Source: Deltaproteobacteria bacterium (GTDB taxonomy: Bacteria > Desulfobacterota_E > Deferrimicrobia > Deferrimicrobiales > Deferrimicrobiaceae). Taken from it: 14,176 nucleotides of DNA. A program made the position numbers and the translations under genes. Within the stretch, counting starts at the first letter, position 1; every line of letters begins with the position of its first letter. Below the pieces are notes generated by a model, which worked only from the letters and a program-made list of their open reading frames with translations, was not told where the DNA came from and did not search any database. Positions 14,112 to 14,176 of the stretch are shown here, one piece after another. The stretch covers positions 1-14,176 of the forward strand of contig JAMDCN010000131.1 of NCBI GenBank assembly GCA_023489025.1, written 5' to 3'.

Positions 14112-14140
14112 GTAATATCGTTAAATTGCGACTATTTGAA
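14112..14140 (-). promoter_or_regulatory. Candidate sigma-70 promoter of the cupin gene
   Basis: On the - strand, TTCAAA (14140-14135) and TATTAC (14117-14112) are 17 bases apart, each matching four of six consensus positions. A start near 14105 would leave a leader of about 25 bases before the ATG at 14080. The -10 is overlapped by a short inverted repeat, AACG-TAATAT-CGTT (14109-14122, + strand), a possible operator. The A/T-rich tail 14141-14176 shows no further feature. Confidence 0.45.
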
Positions 14141-14176
14141 TCTTGTCTATTTAAGTATCGCCTTAATTCTTGCTTT

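Noticed and set aside
1..14176. CRISPR array, rRNA genes, prophage, or a defence system
   Set aside because: No regularly spaced repeats, rRNA-like sequence, phage structural genes, nucleases or toxin-antitoxin pairs were seen on either strand.

Overview
The window is a high-GC bacterial chromosomal segment, densely coded on both strands. The gene mix suggests a Desulfobacterota / Desulfuromonadia-like (former Deltaproteobacteria) anaerobe or a metal-reducing subsurface relative: a DUF4388 protein, a GH57 glycosidase, a ten-heme cytochrome c with paired TlpA thiol oxidoreductases, a two-TM sensor diguanylate cyclase, and surE-pcm. This taxonomic guess comes from gene content alone.

Layout. 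(1) Bases 2-4155, + strand: the 3' part of a DUF4388 protein with a degenerate GTPase-like C-terminal domain, a membrane-anchored TPR protein, and a 755-residue GH57 alpha-glucan hydrolase/transferase. (2) Bases 4227-7183, - strand: a membrane sensor diguanylate cyclase with a cysteine-rich GAF-like region, translationally coupled to a class I methyltransferase. (3) Bases 7271-10516, + strand, divergent from (2): a tightly packed operon of a two-TM HAMP-like protein, a ten-heme cytochrome c and two TlpA/ResA-type thiol oxidoreductases. (4) Bases 10487-11152, - strand: a membrane protein with an HEFTH zinc-protease motif, overlapping the end of the operon tail to tail. (5) Bases 11294-11497, + strand: a small excisionase-type HTH protein whose 3' end lies antisense over tRNA-Arg(CCU). 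(6) Bases 14080-11481, - strand: mannose-6-phosphate-isomerase-type cupin, tRNA-Pro(GGG), an intrinsic terminator, then surE-pcm-apt-tRNA-Arg.

Functional reading. The 7271-10516 operon looks like a periplasmic electron-transfer module. The TlpA proteins probably keep heme-binding CXXCH cysteines reduced or handle thiol chemistry beside the cytochrome. The adjacent divergent diguanylate cyclase has a six-cysteine cluster and could link redox or metal status to c-di-GMP. surE, pcm and apt form a nucleotide-salvage / protein-repair block.

The most unusual signals are: a perfect 27-bp inverted repeat bracketing the two TlpA genes, with its arms inside the 3' ends of the flanking convergent genes; a CXXCK site in the cytochrome; two mutually exclusive RNA hairpins with a G8 tract just before surE; and the pseudo-GTPase domain on the DUF4388 protein. 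I found no CRISPR array, rRNA, transposase or complete mobile element.
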